Shown: positions 4,420 to 6,517 of the stretch, one piece after another | Position numbering within the stretch: position 1 is the first letter of the stretch | How the letters are laid out: every line of letters starts with the position of its first letter | NCBI GenBank assembly: GCA_025929655.1 | Contig: JAICPV010000133.1 | Coordinates: 1-6,517 of the forward strand | Source: Pyrinomonadaceae bacterium | Lineage (GTDB): Bacteria > Acidobacteriota > Blastocatellia > Pyrinomonadales > Pyrinomonadaceae | Direction of reading: 5' to 3' | Length of the DNA: 6,517 nucleotides | Notes under the pieces: model-generated | What the model was told of the DNA's origin: nothing | Databases searched by the model: none | The model's input: the letters and a program-made list of their open reading frames with translations, nothing else | Program-made: the position numbers and the translations under genes

Positions 4420-5826
4420 ATGGCGAAGATCACATTCTACGGCGGTGTCGGCACGGTCACCGGCTCGAAATATCTAATTGAACACGCCGATAAACGCATA
4501 CTGGTCGATTGCGGTTTGTTTCAGGGTCTACGCGAATTGCGCGAGCGAAACTGGGAAGACCCGCCCTTTGACGTAAACACGCTCGACGCGATCGTTATCA
4601 CGCATGCACATATAGACCACACCGGATACTTGCCCCGGGTGGTCAGGCTGGGATATTCGGGCCCGGTTTTCGCGTCGCGGGCCACCGCGGACCTGCTCAA
4701 GATCCTGCTTCCGGATTCCGGCCGGCTGCAGGAAGAAGAAGCCGATTACCGAAATCGACACCAGTTAACTTCACATGCGCCCGCGCTCCCGCTATACGAC
4801 GAGAACGACGCCCGCGACGCCTTGAAGCTGCTGCACCCGGTTCCGAACGATGCGACTCCCGTGCAGATTTGCGATGGGATGAAGGCAAGTTTTCTGGTGG
4901 CCGGCCACATCATTGGCGCGAGCCTCGTGCTCCTCGAAATTGATGGAGCGAAATCCGACGGTTCGGACATTCGTTTTTTGTTTTCCGGCGATCTGGGGCA
5001 TTACGACCAGTCGATCGTGCGCGATCCGGCAGAGCCGCCAAAATGCGATCACTTAATGGTCGAATCAACCTACGGCAACCGGCTTCATGGCGAGGTTTCA
5101 AGCGAAGAACAAATGGCCCGCATCGTGAACGAAGGAGCGAAACGCGGCGGGCCGATACTGATCCCGGCATTCGCGGTCGGAAGGACGCAGGAAGTGCTTT
5201 ACCTGCTTCGGCAATTGGAAGACGAGAAACGTATACCAATACTACCCGTCGTTGTTGATTCGCCCATGGCGGCGCAGTCCACACAGGTTTACAGCCGTTG
5301 GAATGAAGAGCACGATGAGGAATATGCGTCGATCACCGCGCAGAAAAGGCATCCACTGCGAACGCATTCGATGTCGACCGCTTCGACCCGTGACGAATCC
5401 AAGCGGCTGAACGACATGAAAGGCCCACGCATCATCATATCGGCGTCCGGCATGCTGACCGGCGGGCGCGTGCTTCATCACGCGATGCGAGTCTTGCCCG
5501 ACCCGAAAGCGACGATCGTGTTTGTCGGTTACCAGGCCGCAGGTACGACGGGCCGGCGGGTCCAGGACGGCGAAAGGGAAGTGAAGATAATGAAAAACTG
5601 GGTTCCGGTCAGATGCAATGTCGAAAAGGTCGAGGGCTTTTCCGCGCATGCCGATTGGAAGGCCGTTCTCCGATGGCTGACGCCGCTGGAACAAGATCCG
5701 CCGAAGACCGTATTCACCACGCATGGCGAGCCCGACGCCGCCGAGGCTATGGCCGGGCATATCCGCGAACGGTTTGGCTGGAACGTGACCGTCCCGCAAT
5801 ATAAACAGACCGTCGAACTTGAATGA
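4420..5826 (+). CDS. MBL-fold/beta-CASP ribonuclease-like metallo-hydrolase (CPSF73-like, RMMBL domain)
   Basis: A 468-residue protein of the metallo-beta-lactamase/beta-CASP group that includes CPSF73 and bacterial RNases such as Thermus TTHA0252. The MBL core has THAHIDHTG (HxHxDH, H62-H67), H163 in AGHIIGAS and D191 in FSGDLG, the expected zinc ligands. E215 in VESTYG fits beta-CASP motif A. The beta-CASP region (about 250-375) includes PAFAVGRTQE (249-258), VDSPMA (279-284), SASGMLTGGR (341-350) and GYQAAGTTGRR (370-380). The C-terminal RNA-specificity (RMMBL) part carries GFSAHADW (406-413, H410 as a metal ligand) and TTHGEPDA (433-440). All expected motifs are present, so it is probably an active, cytoplasmic RNA-processing nuclease; its substrate is unknown. 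The start at 4420 places the FYGGVGTVTGS motif at residue 6 as usual for the family. No SD is seen before it. Confidence 0.92.
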   Translation: MAKITFYGGVGTVTGSKYLIEHADKRILVDCGLFQGLRELRERNWEDPPFDVNTLDAIVITHAHIDHTGYLPRVVRLGYSGPVFASRATADLLKILLPDSGRLQEEEADYRNRHQLTSHAPALPLYDENDARDALKLLHPVPNDATPVQICDGMKASFLVAGHIIGASLVLLEIDGAKSDGSDIRFLFSGDLGHYDQSIVRDPAEPPKCDHLMVESTYGNRLHGEVSSEEQMARIVNEGAKRGGPILIPAFAVGRTQEVLYLLRQLEDEKRIPILPVVVDSPMAAQSTQVYSRWNEEHDEEYASITAQKRHPLRTHSMSTASTRDESKRLNDMKGPRIIISASGMLTGGRVLHHAMRVLPDPKATIVFVGYQAAGTTGRRVQDGEREVKIMKNWVPVRCNVEKVEGFSAHADWKAVLRWLTPLEQDPPKTVFTTHGEPDAAEAMAGHIRERFGWNVTVPQYKQTVELE

Positions 5827-5905
5827 CCTAGACCGAGAAAGTCTGATCCGATCTGAGAACGGCGATCGCCATCGAGTAAACATCAACAACAGTCGAGCAA
5901 TCAAA

Positions 5906-6373
5906 ATGAAAAGTTTCTTAACTACCAATGTTCTGTTAGCCGCGCTCTGCATCGGCGGTTACGCACAGATCGCGACACTTGCCGATTTCGCCGGCCTTGC
6001 CGGCTGCTGGGAGCGAAACGAGCGGGGCTTGCTGGTAAATGAAATGTGGATGAAGCCGGCCGGCTCGTCGATGATCGGTGCCGGACGAACGGTGAAAAAC
6101 GGCAAAACAACCGATTATGAATTCCTTCGGATCGAGCAACGCGAGGATGCTATTTATTACATTGCCAAGCCGCGGGCGAACGCGCAGGAAACGGCTTTCA
6201 AGCTGAAGACCTGGTCGGCGAACGATTTCGTCTTCGAGAATCCGGAGCACGATTTCCCGCAGCGTATCCTCTATAAGGTTAATGGCAATTCGCTCGCCGC
6301 CCGCATCGAGGGGACCAGAAACGGAAAATCGTCAGGCATAAATTTTCCAATGATCCGCGTGCCCTGCAGTTAG
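5906..6373 (+). CDS. Exported DUF6265-family protein
   Basis: 155 residues from the ATG at 5906. The N-terminus (MKSFLTTNVLLAALCIGGYAQ) is a signal peptide with likely cleavage after GYA (residue 20), so the protein is probably periplasmic or secreted. The mature part shows the DUF6265 pattern: LAGCWE (31-36), NEMWMKPAGSSMIGAGRTVKNGKTTDYEFLRI (45-76), FENPEHDFPQRILY (110-123) and ARIEGTRNGKSSGINFP (132-148), ending in RVPCS. The family is thought to be a small beta-barrel-like fold; no activity is known. A TTG at 5819 overlapping the upstream stop would give a longer form, but that form buries the signal peptide behind 29 unlike residues, so I reject it. The gap to the MBL-fold gene is 79 nt with no obvious promoter, so co-transcription is possible. 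No clear SD is present. Confidence 0.88.
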   Translation: MKSFLTTNVLLAALCIGGYAQIATLADFAGLAGCWERNERGLLVNEMWMKPAGSSMIGAGRTVKNGKTTDYEFLRIEQREDAIYYIAKPRANAQETAFKLKTWSANDFVFENPEHDFPQRILYKVNGNSLAARIEGTRNGKSSGINFPMIRVPCS

Positions 6374-6397
6374 TTCGTGCCTGCCCTAACAAAAAAT

Positions 6398-6421
6398 AAG
6401 GCCCGGATCGCTCCGGGCCTT
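6398..6421. terminator. Bidirectional intrinsic terminator
   Basis: AAGGCCCGGA (6398-6407) and TCCGGGCCTT (6412-6421) form a perfect 10-bp stem with a TCGC loop. On the plus strand it ends in a short T run, 24 nt after the DUF6265 stop. On the minus strand it is followed by TTATTTTTTG, a stronger U-tract. It therefore suits both convergent genes, the plus-strand DUF6265 gene and the minus-strand gene entering from the right. Confidence 0.85.
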
Positions 6422-6450
6422 TGCATGTACATCAACGGATCGGTCAACCG

Positions 6451-6517
6451 CTATGGGCAGGTCGGACCGTTGTTGTTGTAATTATCGAAGATCGTCGCAA
6501 GTTCATTAAGACGAGTC
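6451..6517 (-). CDS. C-terminal end of a minus-strand gene (partial, runs off right edge)
   Basis: From the right edge the minus strand is open for 21 residues, TRLNELATIFDNYNNNGPTC followed by P, ending in TAG at 6451-6453. The amino-acid make-up looks protein-like, and a strong terminator with a minus-strand U-tract follows 30 nt after the stop, which supports a real gene end. The late Cys and Asn-rich tail would suit an exported protein, but the fragment is too short to assign a family. Confidence 0.5.
   Translation of the reverse strand, partial: TRLNELATIFDNYNNNGPTCP

Noticed and set aside
2677..5870. Two copies of GGCGATCGCC (2677-2686 and 5861-5870), like the HIP1 repeat of cyanobacteria
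   Set aside because: Two copies, one within coding repeats, are too few to call a genome-wide repeat, and no other cyanobacterial feature is present.
5242..5952. Minus-strand open frame (236 codons) opposite the MBL-fold gene
   Set aside because: It overlaps conserved beta-CASP and RMMBL motifs on the plus strand and shows no domain or SD of its own.

Overview
The window reads as a piece of chromosome with moderate G+C content from a Gram-negative, diderm bacterium. It has no phage, transposon, CRISPR, tRNA or rRNA signal. Two lipoproteins, an exported DUF6265 protein and the Ala/Asn- and Thr/Asn-rich style of the lipoproteins would suit an Acidobacteriota (Blastocatellia-like) genome. That placement is an impression from gene style, not a demonstrated assignment.

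Layout from left to right: (1) 1-206, minus strand: the 5' part of a gene running off the left edge, with a good Shine-Dalgarno (SD) sequence and a signal-peptide-like start, but an in-frame TAA at 105-107. (2) 397-2436, plus: a full-length YyaL/SPATA20-family protein (thioredoxin-like DUF255 domain with CHWC, then a helical barrel region). (3) 2447-3403, minus: two tandem small lipoprotein genes, each with its own sigma70-type promoter (TTGACT-N17-TATATT and TTGACT-N17-TATAGT), a leader of about 100 nt, a shared 24-bp SD block and its own intrinsic terminator. The proteins share the signal peptide and the last residues but have different low-complexity middles. (4) 3304-3528: an AT-rich intergenic stretch full of inverted repeats. 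(5) 3529-4377, plus: a two-helix membrane protein with a degenerate GGDEF domain that keeps an RxxD I-site. (6) 4420-5826, plus: an MBL-fold/beta-CASP RNase-like hydrolase, 42 nt behind the GGDEF gene. (7) 5906-6373, plus: an exported DUF6265 protein. (8) 6398-6421: a terminator usable from both sides, then the C-terminal end of a minus-strand gene running off the right edge.

The GGDEF, MBL and DUF6265 genes run in the same direction with short gaps (42 and 79 nt) and may be partly co-transcribed. The GGDEF protein looks like a membrane c-di-GMP sensor rather than a synthase. The beta-CASP protein is probably an RNA-processing nuclease. No functional link between them can be shown from sequence. 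The most unusual element is the lipoprotein pair with its duplicated control regions. Nothing here amounts to a demonstrated new system.
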